Source of the DNA: Syngnathus acus | Taxonomy: Eukaryota > Chordata > Actinopteri > Syngnathiformes > Syngnathidae | Length of the DNA stretch: 64,000 nt | Reading direction: 5' to 3' | Assembly (NCBI RefSeq): GCF_901709675.1 | Contig: NC_051098.1 | Span: forward strand, 6,697,000 to 6,760,999 | Shown here: positions 1-15,245 of the stretch, piece after piece | Layout of the letters: the number at the start of each line of letters is the position of its first letter | How positions within the stretch are numbered: position 1 is the stretch's first letter | Notes under the pieces: model-generated | Seen by the model: the letters and a program-made list of their open reading frames with translations, nothing else | What the model was told of the DNA's origin: nothing | Databases searched by the model: none | Position numbers and translations under genes: made by a program

Positions 1-1858
1 CTTGTACACGTGACCAAAGAGAACAAATGTAAACTTATTTTAGCAGCCCCACCCTCTTCCATTACACCACACACACGCACACATGCACAACTAATTAGTC
101 CTTTAAAAATCAATTGTACTCTTGGGAGGCAATACATTTTTAGCAAAGCAAAATTATGCTTTTTTCCCCTTTTAGCAGTGCAAACGTGTTTCAGAGGTGT
201 GACTCACACTGTACGTGTGGAGGTGTAGAGATTATTTATTGGGTCAGCCAGACACGGGCGCTGAGATACAAAACTATCCAGATTGCGATGACACAGGCTC
301 AGCTTCCCGCAAAGTTATGGTGACCCTCCAGGCAGAGCTCAGTCCCAAAACAAACCCTCACGTGGTTTCATTCCTTCGCTTCGATAAACCTCAGATTTCA
401 CTGGGTGCTCATACAATAAGCAGATAAGAACAGGCTGCTCTGTTTTTGTTCATGTGAACGCAGACCATGCAATCAATTTGCACAGTTCTTTAAGATCATC
501 AGTTCAATTTGTTACAAATGATAGCCTTCAACAATAAGAGTAAAGAACCCATTCTGTTTCACTCTGGATCTGGTTGGTCACTGCTTGACTCAACTCTAAA
601 GCAAATGTACTGTCGAGATGTGTAATGGGCTGGATTTACACTGTACTGTATGGTTCAAAAGGTTCTGTTCTGTCTTTAGATATGTATCATAAGCTATGTG
701 AATTGGAAAAAAATTGGATTGGATCTCTTCAACCAGTTCATGGTGCACACAATTTCTGTCTAGTAAATGCTTAGATGGATGGAATCTGGACACCTGCCAT
801 TGCAAATACAGCATTAAGTCACAAATTGGCTGTAGCTCATCAAGCTTGGTGTTAGTGAAATACACCTATCTATGGCATATACACACACCTGCACCTTGCC
901 AAACAACACAAATAAACACACCCGCTGTTACAGAGACAGCTTAGACAATGAGTACATCAATCCACCAGAGGCGTGTCCATCTTTAAACAAGCAAAGTAAA
1001 TGCAGAGAGCAGCCAGAGGAGTCATGTGGAGTTTGCCCTTAGTGATTAAACAGGGCAAGAAATCTGTGTTTATTAAGTGTATTATTCGTGTATTGCTTTA
1101 CATTACATGTTGTCACTGTCTGATGTTGATGTGCGGTTACCCACATGTGATTCTACAAATGTGGTGCCATTAGCGGTCCTCTCTATTTTTATTTTTTATT
1201 TATCCAGTATGATACACACAGTTCAGTTGTATTCAATTTTTAAGTTATTTTAAGTTATTTAATCTTTTAAAACGGTTTCTTTTCAAACTTTTATTAGGGG
1301 ACAATTTTGATATAACTTCATTCAATAATTTGAATTGAATCATTAAGTAATTTTTTGGGGGTTTCATTTTCCTATCTTTAAGTACAGTTGGTCATTGAAA
1401 TAGTACTTGGGAAGGCAAGTATTTTTTGAGGTCGTACTTGGTGTAAAAACTTTGAGAATCAATGAAATAGTCACAAAATCAGTGAGGTAAATCAGAATTG
1501 GGCTCTTGGACTTGCAGCGTAAATCCACCCTTGGAATGGAAGACGTGTATATGCTTAAACCTTTATTGGGATTTTCACCCAAATTGAAAAGTTTCTTACT
1601 TGACACGTTCCCCCCTGCCACAAAGTGTCATGTTTTGTAACAGTGATCAAAACAATCCGCCTAGTCTCTTCACGTTCACGCTTGAAGATGCTCTGCACAG
1701 AATGTGTTGTGTGTATGTAGACAATGTGTAGCGACATGAGGGCTAACCTGCTGCCAGCTCAGTTTGCATCCGAAGCAAAGCGGCAGCAAAAGATGTTGAC
1801 ATTTTGGCAGTGGAGCATTTGGCATCTGAAAGGTCATCACAGTGGATTTGAGAGAATT

Positions 1859-1901
1859 TTGTGTGTGTGTGTGCGTGTGTGTGTGTGTGCGTGTGTGTGT
1901 G
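1859..1901. repeat. (TG)n microsatellite
   Basis: An alternating TG tract with occasional GC steps. It produces false ORFs of CVCV- and THTH-type in all frames, which should be ignored. A second, (CA)n tract lies about 140 bases downstream. Confidence 0.9.
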
Positions 1902-2036
1902 TTCACTTGCCTGCCAAAAGCATTTAAAACGTGTCTTTCTTATCAATTCTGTGTGAAAAGAGCAGCAGAGGGCTATAAACAAAGAAGCAGGAAGTGCTGG
2001 ACACAGCACAAACAAAGTAGTAGGAGTCCATGCCAA

Positions 2037-2062
2037 ACACACACACACACACACACACACAC
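2037..2062. repeat. (CA)n microsatellite
   Basis: A pure CA dinucleotide run followed by GCATGCATGCCTGC-type purine/pyrimidine alternation. No gene is attached to it. Confidence 0.9.
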
Positions 2063-2183
2063 GCATGCATGCCTGCAAGCACGCACACACATTTATATTA
2101 GTACACACTTGCCTTGTGCCGTATCATGCAGGATGTATTTGAATGTGTGTAGACTATAATGTAGAATTAAAAATTTGCTGTAT

Positions 2184-2465
2184 TCAACACAGTGAGTTAG
2201 TGGTCTGCAATTCTGAGTTTGCTGGTTCAATTCCAGGCTCAGGATCTGTGTGAAGTTGACATATTTTTCCCGAGCTGGCGTGGGTTTTCTCCAAGTACTC
2301 AGGCTTCCTGCTGCTTTCCCAAAACATGTATGAGGATGTGAGTGGGATCTTGAATCTGTTTCTACGTGCCCTACGATTGGCTGACGAGTTCAAATTTAGC
2401 TAAGATAGGCTCCAGCTCAGCCATAACCCCAAAAAGGATAAACGACCCAGAAAATGGCTGGATTG
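2184..2465 (+). repeat. tRNA-headed teleost SINE-like repeat, old copy
   Basis: The left end has a tRNA-like internal promoter: an A-box-like GAGTTAGTGGTC and a B-box-like GCTGGTTCAATTCCAGG. It is followed by a body with GTGTGAAGTTGACAT, CGTGGGTTTTCTCC and CCAAAACATGTATG, and a right part with GATAGGCTCCAGC and GGATAAACGACC. Related pieces occur in this window near 32593-32745, 35840-36006, 43249-43293, 56200-56300, 58900-59060 and 60820-61060. Many substitutions suggest an old insertion. Confidence 0.7.
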
Positions 2466-4897
2466 CAAATGAAATCTAGAAATCACATTTTCAGCGCTTA
2501 CTTTATTATATTATTCTTTTACAATTAAATTAAATGGAGCATTCAGGTATAGACACCACATACTCACCAATGACAACCTAATGAGATTCTATACAAGAGT
2601 AGTATTTTTTTAACAACTTTTCAAAGATAATTGTGCTTTCTTTTCCTTTCTATCGTCACATGGGCATTCATTTAAAAATATTGTGGCGATGCGGTATTTA
2701 TCAAAACTAGTAGCACAATTGAATGAATCCACAGTATAAGATCATGTATTTCACACCAATGCAAATGATTACCTCTCTCTCGGTGCCTGTCAAAGTTGCA
2801 AGCATCATTATACACAACAGTGTGCACTATTAATATCTTTCATGTACTGCCCTTTTCCATTCCATCAGAGAAAAACAAGAACAGCTGATTCCCTGTTTAG
2901 GTTATTTCAATATTTACTCTGGCTGTGAATACACAACAACCGCAGGGGCACAGAACAGACTTTTTGTGAGAATGTTCTGAATGTGATAATTTCAGACCTA
3001 ATGTTTTTCAGCTGTCTTTCAGAGACTGTTGTGTGATTAAAAAAATAATTGGAGAGATGGTTTGGCCATTGGTTGACTACCCTGGAATCAGCCGGGTGAA
3101 TGTTCCGGACAAATATTTATTCAGTGCTTGTCATAGTGACTTTGGAAATTTCATTGTGATGGTTGTTAGTTTCACTGAACTGGGAATTGAAATACTTATA
3201 GGAGACTGTTTAAAGATAAACATCCACTTGTCTGGGTCCTAAAAATGTCACATTTCAAAATCATGTGGGATCTCATTTTCAAGTCTGCATGCATTTTTCC
3301 TGTGTGCTGTAACGTGCGGTTACTTGCTGGATTTCCCTGCTATTGATACAATCAATTCAGTAACTATTCATCAGTGGTGTGAAATAACTCGGGGCATATG
3401 TATCTCCATACATGGAGTACGTTTCAAGAGTGGTACAAGCGAAACCACTTGATTTGGTTTGATTCGGTGGGATTACGATTCAATTTGATATGGTAGCTTT
3501 TGGTTCCGATTCAACCCACTAGCCTTGCTTAGATTTTTAATTTGAAGTGGGCCTTCACAACACGTGGCGGCGCATCCCTGTACCAGATTAAAGGATGTTT
3601 TTCGTATGTGTGTTTGTTTGCAGCTGTGCTGTTGGCTCTAATTTCTGGTGAACCTACCAACATGCCTGTGATGTGTTGAGCTCTGATGTGTGCAGCACAC
3701 CATATGGAGAAGCCTCTGTAGTCCTCTGATGCTGCAGTTGCAGAACATGTGTGATAACGCAATTCTTTTTGAGTTCTTCCTTAAAAGTAGTCTGCATGTC
3801 TCTGTGCTATGTAAAGTACTTCAACGTGGATGTTCTGCCTAGCCAAGTGAGCTGAACATCAGATGCTCAATAAAGATGATGTTTTTTGGGGGGTAATTAT
3901 ATGTAATTAGTTTTGAGCACAAATATAATTCTTATTATGATTGAAAATACTTAGTTTTTTTTAATTTCTGTATTATTTGTGGGAATAAAAGGTTGATACA
4001 TTTTGAGGAACAGAAAAGTACAATTCACCAATTGTCAACTGGTTGACGTTTTTTCGTGAGTATGACCATATGGTAATATAAAATAAATACATAAAAAGTG
4101 ATTGTTTTGGTTCATATAATCAATGTAAATTGTAGTTTCAGTTACTTTTTCATTTTTTAAGCAGTTTCATTTTTATTATATAACGTTTTTTTCCCCAAAT
4201 TTAGTTTTAGCTTTGTTTTATTAGTGTTCATTAACTATAACCTTGGTACTGACAATATGATTCCAAATACAAATGTCATTTAAAACATTTGCAAGAAAGG
4301 GAAAATGGTAACAATGCCGAAAAGGAAGAAGAGGGTGTTTTCTGATCAGTTCTTTTTTCCGTGAGGTTGACGTGACAAAAATGAATTCCATGTCTCACCC
4401 GAGTTCAATGTGCGCCGAAGTGATACCGACTAGGCAATGTTAACCACTGCTAGTTTTGCATACGGATCATCCTCGTAACACTGAAACATCTGGGGATGCA
4501 CCAAACAAACTTACCCCGATATATTACTTGGCTTTGGATGTTGCAGTTTTGTACTCCAGCCACCATTTTGCCGCAGTGGCCTGTTTTCTTGCTGACCTCA
4601 GTCTCCTCTTGAGTACAATTTCTCTCCTTACTGCAGCCAGCAGTTCCATTCTGAGAAGTAAACAGAAGACTGTTTTCAAACAGATGGCCCTAAATAAAGC
4701 CAACTAAATGGAGTCATTCCAGTGTTATGCAGTTGAAAAGCAGACTTTGATATCTATTGTTTTTATTGTCCAATGGAATGAGAAGGCACAGTGAAAAATA
4801 TCATTAGGCTTTTTACGCACAAGTTTACCAAACACCTTAAACTGACTTAATCTGCTGGTGTCATGTGTACCACTTGGACTAAACTAGATGATGTGTT

Positions 4898-4922
4898 GCA
4901 TGTGATGCATGTGATGCATGTG
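4898..4922. repeat. Short 9-bp tandem repeat
   Basis: Near-perfect repeats of ATGTGATGC, about three units, lying in otherwise unique AT-rich sequence. Confidence 0.6.
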
Positions 4923-7900
4923 AGAATCGAGAGTTCATGTCCAAGTCCCAAAAGAGAAGTTGACATGTTTGCATGACAGAGTGTGAAGATTTGTGTGTAA
5001 GTGATTGAGACAGAGGTTACACTCTCATGGGAGGAGTTCTGTGCATGTTTGCAAGTGAGCACACAGGGTTAGGATTAGGGTTAATAAACGTGTGAATGAA
5101 TGGGCTGCTAAACGAGGAGTGGACGAGAAGGTGGGCCAAATGTGCAACTGCTTGTGTGCGTTTACATGTGTGAACAGTTGTCCTAATGAAATGTGAAAGC
5201 CCTCCAAGTCACCTCTGCCAACCACACCAGCACTGCTGCATTGAATGCTGTCTCTTATCTCACACACACAAGCACACATGCACGCAGGGCTTGTGTTAAC
5301 ATGGAAGTGTTAGCGTGGAAAGAGGTGGGTTGCGGCCTCTCTCTGTCTACCCCGCGAGGCGATGCTCTCCCTGGGCATGTTGCTCGTACAGCTGGCAGTC
5401 CTGGAGCCTTCAGACATACGCACACACATGCACGCAGACAGAAGCACGCTAGGCAGTAGGTCATGAAGCTGCTGGCATGAAGAATAGACGGCTCTGACAC
5501 CAGTAAGGCAGACAGCCTTTATGACATGCACGAGAGCGCATTACCAGCATGGCGTGTTTCATTGTGTCTGTCCTTATTCGCACATTAATGCCGGAGAATA
5601 ACAACTTCCTGCGGAAGCGACAGAAATTTGGTATTTGGTAAAGGACATTTGCTTTTTTTTATTTTATGCAAAGAAAGTATAAACAGTTTGATGGCTCGTG
5701 AAAGGGCACCTTGTCACTCTTCATGTCTCTAGCCTCATTATTGCTTCATTCTTAAAACAGGGTCCACACATACTGACAGTTGGGCCAAATTTGATCATTT
5801 TCAGATCTTTAACGGAAAGGTTATTGACAAAATGAGTGGGTGTCAGTTTATGGAGTCACAGCCAGAATCCACTAAGATAAATGCAAGTAGCAGCAATTGC
5901 AAGTCTGTACAGGAGAGCCGAGAAGAACATACCGGTCTTTGTTTACAGCTCAGTTGACTAACTTGATGCGTGATTATGTGCTTTTCCAATTGCTGCAATT
6001 CACCTGTTGGAGATCACCCAAAGGTTCCTATGCAGCAGCTTCACAATCTGAGCGGCTTAGTGGAAAATACTGTTATTGTTCTGTAAGGGTGAAACAATAT
6101 TAGGATGTTTTCTAGCATTTCATGACTCCATTACACGTCGTTTTTACTTTTTGATGTTGAGACCCAACATAGACAAACAGAGAAAATAAAAGTTGTCATC
6201 TAAATTGATGTTTAGATAAGCAGAGCATTCAAAGGAGAGTCATATTGCCTTATTTTTCTTCAAACCCTGTATCAGGCTGTGACAGCTTCCTGATACAATG
6301 TTGAATGTTCCTGGAAGCCTCCCAGTAATTCCTTGAAAGACAGCTGGGGTTGGGAGATGAGGGTCAACGTTGCAACATCGCATCTTACCCATCTTTCTAT
6401 CCATTCATCTGTTTTATGATATAAACATTTGATATTTGCTCTCATAAGAATTTCATGTATCCAATCTAATCTAGCGAATGATAAAAACATCATTAAAAAC
6501 AACTAAATGAGTCCAATATACAGTATATTCTAGCCAGTAATTCCATTTATTGAGCCTGGTTCGGAGGGAGACCTCAAAAAGATGAGGTAAACGGAAAATA
6601 TGCACGTCACATGAGCTATACTGTGGTCTTGTATAATATCATGCATGACAATGGATGAAAATGGCTCCACCGCACATACTGTACATTATCCATTGAGGTC
6701 GGTAACCCTCGAGTGAATCATGGGGTTCTTTGAACAAAGTCGGTAACAGGCGGCGAAACATTTTCCACATTATCGCCCACTTCCTTCCTATTGCTGAGAT
6801 TACTCCCACTCCCGTCTCTATTTCAGAGTCCTCCTCTCACATTTACGGCACGCTTTAGAAAGATACAGTAACTTCTTTTGTGCTGTCTAATAACTCACTG
6901 TCCTTGATTTTGGTTAAACCCATCTCATTTTATTTCATGTTCTATGTCGTTGAACTGCTTCTAGATTTTACCTCTTGATTATCACAGTTGACACATTGTT
7001 TGAAAATGACACACAAAATCATAAGACTATCACTGCTTAAAATATGTCATTTTCTGTGAGCACATTATGGAAGTAACATCTGTTGAACTTGTGACAGGAA
7101 ACGTCACATTTGTTACAGTCCTTAATAAATTGTATTGAATAACAGTTGTTCTATTCCAGGATACAGCCCAGTGTTGACTGCAAAACCTCTTGTTGCTATG
7201 CAGAACAGACCGTTCGATTATAGCTTCCTCCCTCGGTCTCTTAGCAAGGCCGCAGTGTACACACTCAAGCATTGTCCTCGACATTGTTCTATGTGTGTCT
7301 GCGCTTGCATGACAACCAGTGTTAGATATTAACTCAGAGCGATGGAGCAAAAGGTGAACAGTCACACGTGTTTGCACGGGTTTTTGTTTTGTTCATCATG
7401 GATGACCGCTGGTGTATCTGCACACAGCTGACCCGATAAAGGTGTTGCGCATGATCGTCTGTTTATGTTTGCAGTACATACTGTGTGTGAAACACATTTA
7501 CCCGATGTGTCACAGCAGTCAATCACCTCTTTTCCCGGCAATGGAATGATGTGTTTACTGGACCAGTCTTTCCCGGGTACAAACCTAAAGTGTCACCACC
7601 ACTTCTTCAATTGATATACATGAAACATAATCTCAAGCCAAAGGCTTTTGTTTTTGCTCTCCTTTTTTGCTCCTCTTGATGAGGAGGTAGCAAGAGAAAG
7701 AAATATAATATGACAGTGGTTGGTATCTGGGCCTTAGTGAGCACCTCTTAATAAAACTGCTATCGCGTCAAAATTATAGAACCCCGTTAATGCAACTGTG
7801 ATACATGTGACTATATTCCCTGGAGCAAAACAAAACCAGTATTTTTCTAATAACATGACAAGCAGTTTTACTCCTCAAAGTTAGCCGTAATAACTTCAGT

Positions 7901-10117
7901 CAATCAGAAGACTGAAAATGCTGATTATCAAAGGCCTGCTTGCTGGCTCTTGGATAAGGAATTTGAAATCAATTGCCCCCACTCAGGGGCAAGGTGACAA
8001 TTGAGAAATTTGCTGCTGATTGGTCAGTCAATTCCAGCCCAACCTGGTCTAGCATTTTTTTAAGAGGCCCTAATTCCTTTAGATGTCTTGAAATGGAGGA
8101 GCATGCATTGTCACACAGACGGTACCCCAACCCCCCCATCACATGCACCGCTGTCACACACTGTGTTCTCACTACTCAGCTATTGTCAGTAAGTACAACT
8201 GTAGTGCTTGTTGTGTCATCACATGACTATAATGAGCCAATCACACCATTTATTTACCGGATGAGATTTGCAGCTTTTGAAGACATGTGGCATGGCTTGT
8301 TCTAAAATTTGAAAAGTCAAATCAAAAAGTAATTTCAAAATAAATGAATAGACCAGTACTTTTCTATTCTTCCAGGAACCAGCTCAACCCTGCTGCGTCT
8401 CATATGTTATGAGACTGTGGCTTTAATAACATTAGGCAGCACTTCCAAAACAAAGCTATCTTTGACTAAACATCCTATGAACCCACAGACCAGAAGAACT
8501 CGCAGGATAAGTTCAGAGGAGCAGCATGGCTGAAAAGCAAATGAGCGTTCCCTCCGCATAGCATGGAAGCTGCCTTGCACAGCTTTTTTTAACCATCATT
8601 GCTTAGCACCAGTAATGGCAAAAACAAAAGTGCCATTATTACCATGAATGGGAAATCGACCTTGTTTGTCACGAGGCTGTGGAAGCATATCAACGAAAGT
8701 GAAACCATGTGTCTCTTTCCTGGCTACTCAGTACTCAGAATTAAAAAAAAAAAAAAGAACAGCGCGTACTGTACACACCTCCCAGGCCACAACCACTAAT
8801 CTCTTTCTGTCCTACCTCATGTCACATTAATGGTGAGAACAGGAGGTCTTTGGTTTACGATGGGCTCGACATATGACATTTCGATCTTACAAACGGTACG
8901 CAATGAACTCGCTTTATTAGCAGTGTAAGAATACATCATCGCATGGGACTTGACGGCACACTCGACTCAGATACCGCCGTACTTTATCGACCAGAAGTAC
9001 TTGTACAAAGTTTTACACGTGTAAAGTTAAGAATGTTAAAATGTTACTTGCTGTATAACATTGTCTGTACAGATATTTTAGCATGGCAAAGGTTACAGTA
9101 TCGTTTCCAATTCCATTATTCCCTGCTGAAGCAATGGTCTGGACAAGGGATGACCAATGTTTCTTGAAACACTTGAAAGAAAACTTTCAAATTGAAGATC
9201 ACAAGGCCAAGTCTTTTCTTGGGAGCATAAAAAGCACCTCCAATATGGATGTTGTGTATTGTGGAAGCTTGTCACCTGATTGTGTCATCAGAAATGAAAA
9301 AAAAAATCAGCTATGTCTTTTGATTGATTTTTATATACATATACAATTGGTGAATAGGTCTGTAAATCTTTCATACACATCTTATATACAATATTTCTGG
9401 CAACACACAATTATCAAACTTCACACTAACCTTGTCATTTACCAGTAATACCAAGCAAAAAACACACAACCAAACATCACGAGATCTAACTCATGAATGA
9501 TGACATGAAGAACAAAAGGCCAGGGGTTAGTATATTTTCACGTCTTCTTTTAGAAACCTATTCAATATATTCCTGGAATGACTCATCTTTGAAGGGGATT
9601 GAACACAATAGACTTCATTTTACGGTCAAGGCAACAATCAGAAGCAGTGCATTATCTACGGCTGATTCTTGTTGACGATGTTAATTCTGTGGATAGACCA
9701 GGAAGTGAAACAAGGAAAGAATACTAAGATACTTTTTACACTTTTAGAGGACAATAAATACTTGAAACAAATCTAATGGTTATAAACATAGTATATTTTG
9801 TCCCTTTTATTTATTATTATGTAGTTATTAGAAAAAGCCTGATGTGAACTGATTGCATGAAGACATGCATCCACCTGCATAAAGTTATTTAGTGAAATGA
9901 ATGAAATGCTTTAAAGATATGACATTCACTTATTTATCAAAATAAAAATTATGAAGAAGGCTTGCCGGAGATGAAAGTGTGTTGCAAATCCAAATTATCG
10001 TCATATTTTTTAAACAGGTTAGACACATTGGACAATGATGGTTCCTTAAAGTTACTTATATCTTGTCTTTTCACGTTACTAAGATCAGATTCTGCGGGTA
10101 GAATTGCAATAATAAGG

Positions 10118-10276
10118 TGACTTGACTTGACCTATTTAAGGACTTGATTTGACATAATCTGTGACTTGACTTGACTGGCCCAAGAAAAAAATGACTTGGG
10201 ACTTACTTGAGACTTTAAGGTTAAGACTTGAGACTTTCTTGAGACTTGCATATGTGTGACTTGGTCCCATCTCTGC
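10118..10276. repeat. GACTTGA-rich dispersed repeat with transposon-like end
   Basis: The block is built of GACTTGA / GAGACTT motifs and ends in GTGTGACTTGGTCCCATCTCTG, whose reverse complement begins CAGAGATGGGACC, like the terminus of a DNA transposon. No matching left terminus or target duplication was found, so the copy is probably truncated. The family assignment rests on general resemblance to repeats common in fish genomes. Confidence 0.4.
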
Positions 10277-11221
10277 AATAGACAACAAAGTGTTATGCAT
10301 TGTAATATTGTTGTTTGACTTTAACCTGCATGTTGTTTCTTGTTGCGAAGAAATTCTAGTTTGTGGAATGTGAATAGCAAGAAGTAGAGAGGCACACTTC
10401 TCCATTAATTCATAAAAAGAGAAGTACACTTGACAGGATGTTGGGAAGGAAGAAGAGAGTGAATGCATTGATGAATGACTGGATGGCTGCTGAAATCATG
10501 TGTCATGCAAGCATCAGGTTTATTTTCTGCTCTAAAAGCATCTATTCTGTCCAAGTAATATTGGTGAGGGAGTCCAACAATGCTGATGTTGCAGTAACAC
10601 AAGTTGGTTTAGCAGAAAAATACGCATGAGTCATGATGAAGTCACATTTCTGCCAAGAAGAGAAATGCTGTGTCATTTTTTAATGTTTGATTTCTTTGTT
10701 GGCACTCCCGAAAGAGAAAGTTGATACCACTTTATAGAAGGAGGTTAAGCATCTTTCAAGTCATGAAATCATGTGTGCGTGCGTGTCCTGCATTTTGGAT
10801 TTTTCATTATAGTTAGTTTTTATTTCGTTTTAGGGCCGTCACTGACTGTAAGCCACTCATGTAAACTAAATATGAATCCATAATAAAAATAGAATTACAT
10901 TAAATAAAAACAATCAATCAAAATTCTTCTAACCACTCATATTTTTGATGTAGCTATACAGGAAATGTCAGATAATTTTAAGATTTACTCAAATAATTTT
11001 CTACCGGGTGACTACTTCCAATGTTATTTTCTGTTAAAAAGCTTGGATTTTTACGAAAGTATCGTTTTCAGGTACTTCACAAGCCATTTTTTTTTTCTTC
11101 TTCGACTTCAGGTATTTATATGAAATAAACCGTTTTACCTGTAGAGGGCGACACTGTAATTGTACGCTATATCCCGTTCCTGAGCGAAGAATCCAAAGAA
11201 GAAAGCGAGTGGTACACTTCC

Positions 11222-11326
11222 GGATTAATGCTGACGCGTCCCTCTTGAGCTCTCCTAGCGACGTGTCAGTCCTCTTGTGCCTGCAGCCGAGCAGTCAGCT
11301 AGGAAGCTCAATCACTCCTCACAGTT
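11222..11326 (+). promoter_or_regulatory. ssr3: Likely ssr3 5' UTR / proximal promoter
   Basis: This is the 100 bases before the ssr3 start codon. It is GC-richer than its surroundings and contains CTGACGCGT at 11231 and CGACGTGTCAG at 11259. The second holds an ACGT core in a context close to the XBP1/UPR-type site. No TATA box is evident, and the transcription start is unknown. That TRAP-subunit genes respond to ER stress is established knowledge; a role for this site is inference. Confidence 0.4.
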
Positions 11327-12763
<1,437 letters not shown>

Positions 12764-13145
12764 ATGATGATGATGATGGAGGGAGGAAGGGTGGGATGTT
12801 TGGGTTGAGTACTTTTTACTAAAGTTGGGAATGAGGAACAGTATCACATTTCAACTTCATGAAATTCATGATCAAAACTCTGGAGGCTGTTGCTCCAGGT
12901 GTATCTTTTTTTGTAACAATTAAAAAAAATAACCCATCATATTTGATCACTGTGTGTGTGTTGATGGATCATTTTCTTCATTCTTTTTTGCTCAGCCTGC
13001 TAGTTTTGATGATACATTTTCAGATACTGTATGACTACAAAAAATGAGAGACTTTGTTTCCTTTGGCAAAGCCTTTATTCTGGATCTCATTTACAGATAA
13101 ATGGTATGCAGGTGGAATAAGATGCTTATGTTTGACGTGGTCTCA

Positions 13146-13151
13146 ATTAAA
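13146..13151 (+). terminator. ssr3: Candidate ssr3 poly(A) signal
   Basis: ATTAAA about 380 bases after the ssr3 stop codon. An AATAAA at 13571 is an alternative. Neither can be chosen without transcript data. Confidence 0.3.
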
Positions 13152-14787
13152 ACCACGTTCCCATTCACAATTAGTGATATCTTTTCAGTATAAACAAGAA
13201 TGGAAATGTGTATTTGAGTTTTAAATGAAATAACGTTTCCTCAGGCTACTCAAGTCTCTTCGACTATCATAACGTTAACTTTTGTCCCCCCTCACACTAG
13301 CAGAATTAAACTCATCCTCCTTGGGGGCTCTCAAGGCACACAGTTGAATGGTTTACACAAAGTCTTCTTTCCACACAATCTATTTACGTAGGACAGGCCA
13401 CGTTGCCTTTTACAAGTGACATGACCACAGCACATCACAATAACCCACCTTTTTAAGTGATCTATTTTTTTCTGCCTAGATTGGCAAAAACTACATTTGG
13501 AACAAAATGATCAAATACAGTAATGTGCAAACACTGACCACAGTTTAAGAGCCACTGTCATATATAGACCAATAAATTGTCAGATTTACGTGGCGCTATA
13601 TTCTCCACAAGAACAACCACGAGAGCAGACGTGACAACTTGAGTAACTTGTCAATGAATCATTTCTTCTTACAAATGAAATAGCCCAGTGAGCAGTTTCA
13701 TTGTTACAACCTGAATGTCCTTCAGCATACACTTTGAGAATGAGTGACTCAACATTGCAATGTAAAAATTAACTATTTACATCAAACACTGTATTAACCA
13801 ATAACCATATACAGTAGTGTACAGTTTTCAAATGCACAAGGCTTCTGGATGTTTGTTTCACAGCATACCCTAGAATTCTATAAATTCTACAGCTCCAAAT
13901 GCCACTACAGTACCTGTGAAAATGCTTGTGGTGTCAGCCATTTTAACATAAAGTCAGTTAGGATTATTACGCAAATAGCCATGTTTGCTCCATCAGGTAT
14001 AAATTTCACATGAAACTAAGATGGGGAAAATAGCTATGAAAATAAATGCACCTAGAAGGATAGGCTTTACCGCTCCTGTCATTCAGTTCCTCCATTGACC
14101 ACATGGGAGCGACATTTTTACATTTGGCTAACGGAATCGTGAAATGCTTTGTCATAGGTTATGGGGGGACTCAGCAGTAATCCACTTGTTTTAATTGTGC
14201 TTTGTGGAACCGAAGCAGCAGACTAAAACATGCATCTATGTTCATATTAAGACTACATAGCCTTTTTATATAGGCCTACTGACTGCACACAATCAAGCTA
14301 TTTGCAAGATTGTAAATAACAAAAAAAAATCATATTTCTTGTCTCCAGATTATCATTGATTATTAATACTAATCTTTAATAAGTATATGATTCAATATAG
14401 TTTGTGCAAATTCCAGAACTATGTATAGAGCTGGTAGGCCTTCACATTAATCAGTACACATGAAATACTTCAAAATGGTTGGTGACCCCTGATGTAACCA
14501 GTGGGAATTAATTAAGACAAGCAGGTTTGAATCATTTGGGACCATACAAGGGGGCACAATGCTCAAATGAAAGCCCCTTTCACTCTGCTTATAAAGGAAT
14601 CAGAAAGTTACACTTTCATGTATGTCCTCCCTCTGTAGAAGATGGGACAAGTGCACAAAGGTGTCCCATCAATATTCCACATTGAAAGTCGCATCAGAGC
14701 CATAAATGAGAGAGAATGCCGCAAGAGGGTGAAACGTTTGACTCATATAGAGTAGATATAAAAAGAAAACAAGTCTACACACCGCTG

Positions 14788-14919
14788 TTAAATGCCATTT
14801 GAAACTGCACTCTGTGAACAGCTTGCTCTTTGAGAAATTTCTTTTTGTGTCTTACCCTCCTGATGGAGGGTGTCAATGATGGTCCTCTGGACAGCAGTCA
14901 GACCAGCAGTCTTCCCCAT
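14788..14919 (-). pseudogene. Truncated Tc1-like transposase N-terminus
   Basis: A 43-codon frame with the GKTAGLT...IIDTLHQEGK...SQSAVS pattern of the paired-like HTH of Tc1-family transposases. It stops at TAA just where the sequence departs from the element. There is no downstream HTH2 or DDE domain. It is not expected to make a working protein. Confidence 0.7.
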
Positions 14920-15245
14920 ACTTGTGATTTAGTTTACTGAACCAAGCTGAGTGTTTTTCAAGGCTCAGGAAACCCTTGCAGGTGTTTCAAGTTAATTAGA
15001 CGTTCAAGTGATTAGTTGAATACCCTACTAGTATACTTTTTCATGATATTCTAATATTTTGAGATAGGATATTTGAGTTTTCTTAAGCTGTATGCCATAA
15101 CCAGCAATATTAAAATAATAAAAGGCTTGCAATAGTTCAGTTGATTTGTAATGAATCCAGAATGTATGACATTTTTGCTTTTTTAATTGCATTACAGAAA
15201 ATAAAGAACTTTATCGCAATATTCTAATTTTCTGAGACACTCCTG
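14788..15245 (-). mobile_element. Tc1/mariner-like transposon fragment, 5' end with start of transposase
   Basis: Reading on the - strand, the right boundary at 15245 begins CAGGAGTGTCTCAG next to TA, as expected for a Tc1-type terminus at its TA target. About 325 bases further in, an ATG at 14919 opens a frame starting MGKTAGLTAVQRTIIDTLHQ and continuing through SQRASCSQSAVS to a TAA at 14788-14790. This matches the N-terminal helix-turn-helix DNA-binding part of fish Tc1-like transposases. The frame is cut after about 43 codons, where unrelated sequence begins, so the catalytic DDE domain and the other terminus are missing. The element is dead. Confidence 0.75.

Larger units (their letters stand above)
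1..11220. other. Gene-free flank upstream of ssr3
   Basis: No ORF here has family motifs, splice-site support or more than about 120 codons, and I recognise no exon on either strand. The stretch is AT-rich. It contains (TG)n near 1859-1901, (CA)n near 2037-2062, a SINE copy at 2184-2465, a short ATGTGATGC tandem at 4898-4922, CA-rich patches near 5264-5283 and a GACTTGA-rich dispersed repeat near 10118-10276. In mammals TIPARP lies beyond SSR3, but nothing resembling it is visible here. Confidence 0.6.

Noticed and set aside
1724-2159. Several overlapping ORFs with CVCVCV and THTHTH runs
   Set aside because: They are translations of (TG)n and (CA)n tracts in several frames; no domain or start context supports them.
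5066-5085. GGGTTAGGATTAGGGTTA, resembling telomere repeats
   Set aside because: Only about three degenerate units; too short to call an interstitial telomeric array.
9083-9448. A 121-codon + strand ORF beginning MAKVTVSFPIPLFP
   Set aside because: The first 75 residues look mildly protein-like, but no family, splice or neighbour evidence was found and the end is low-complexity.
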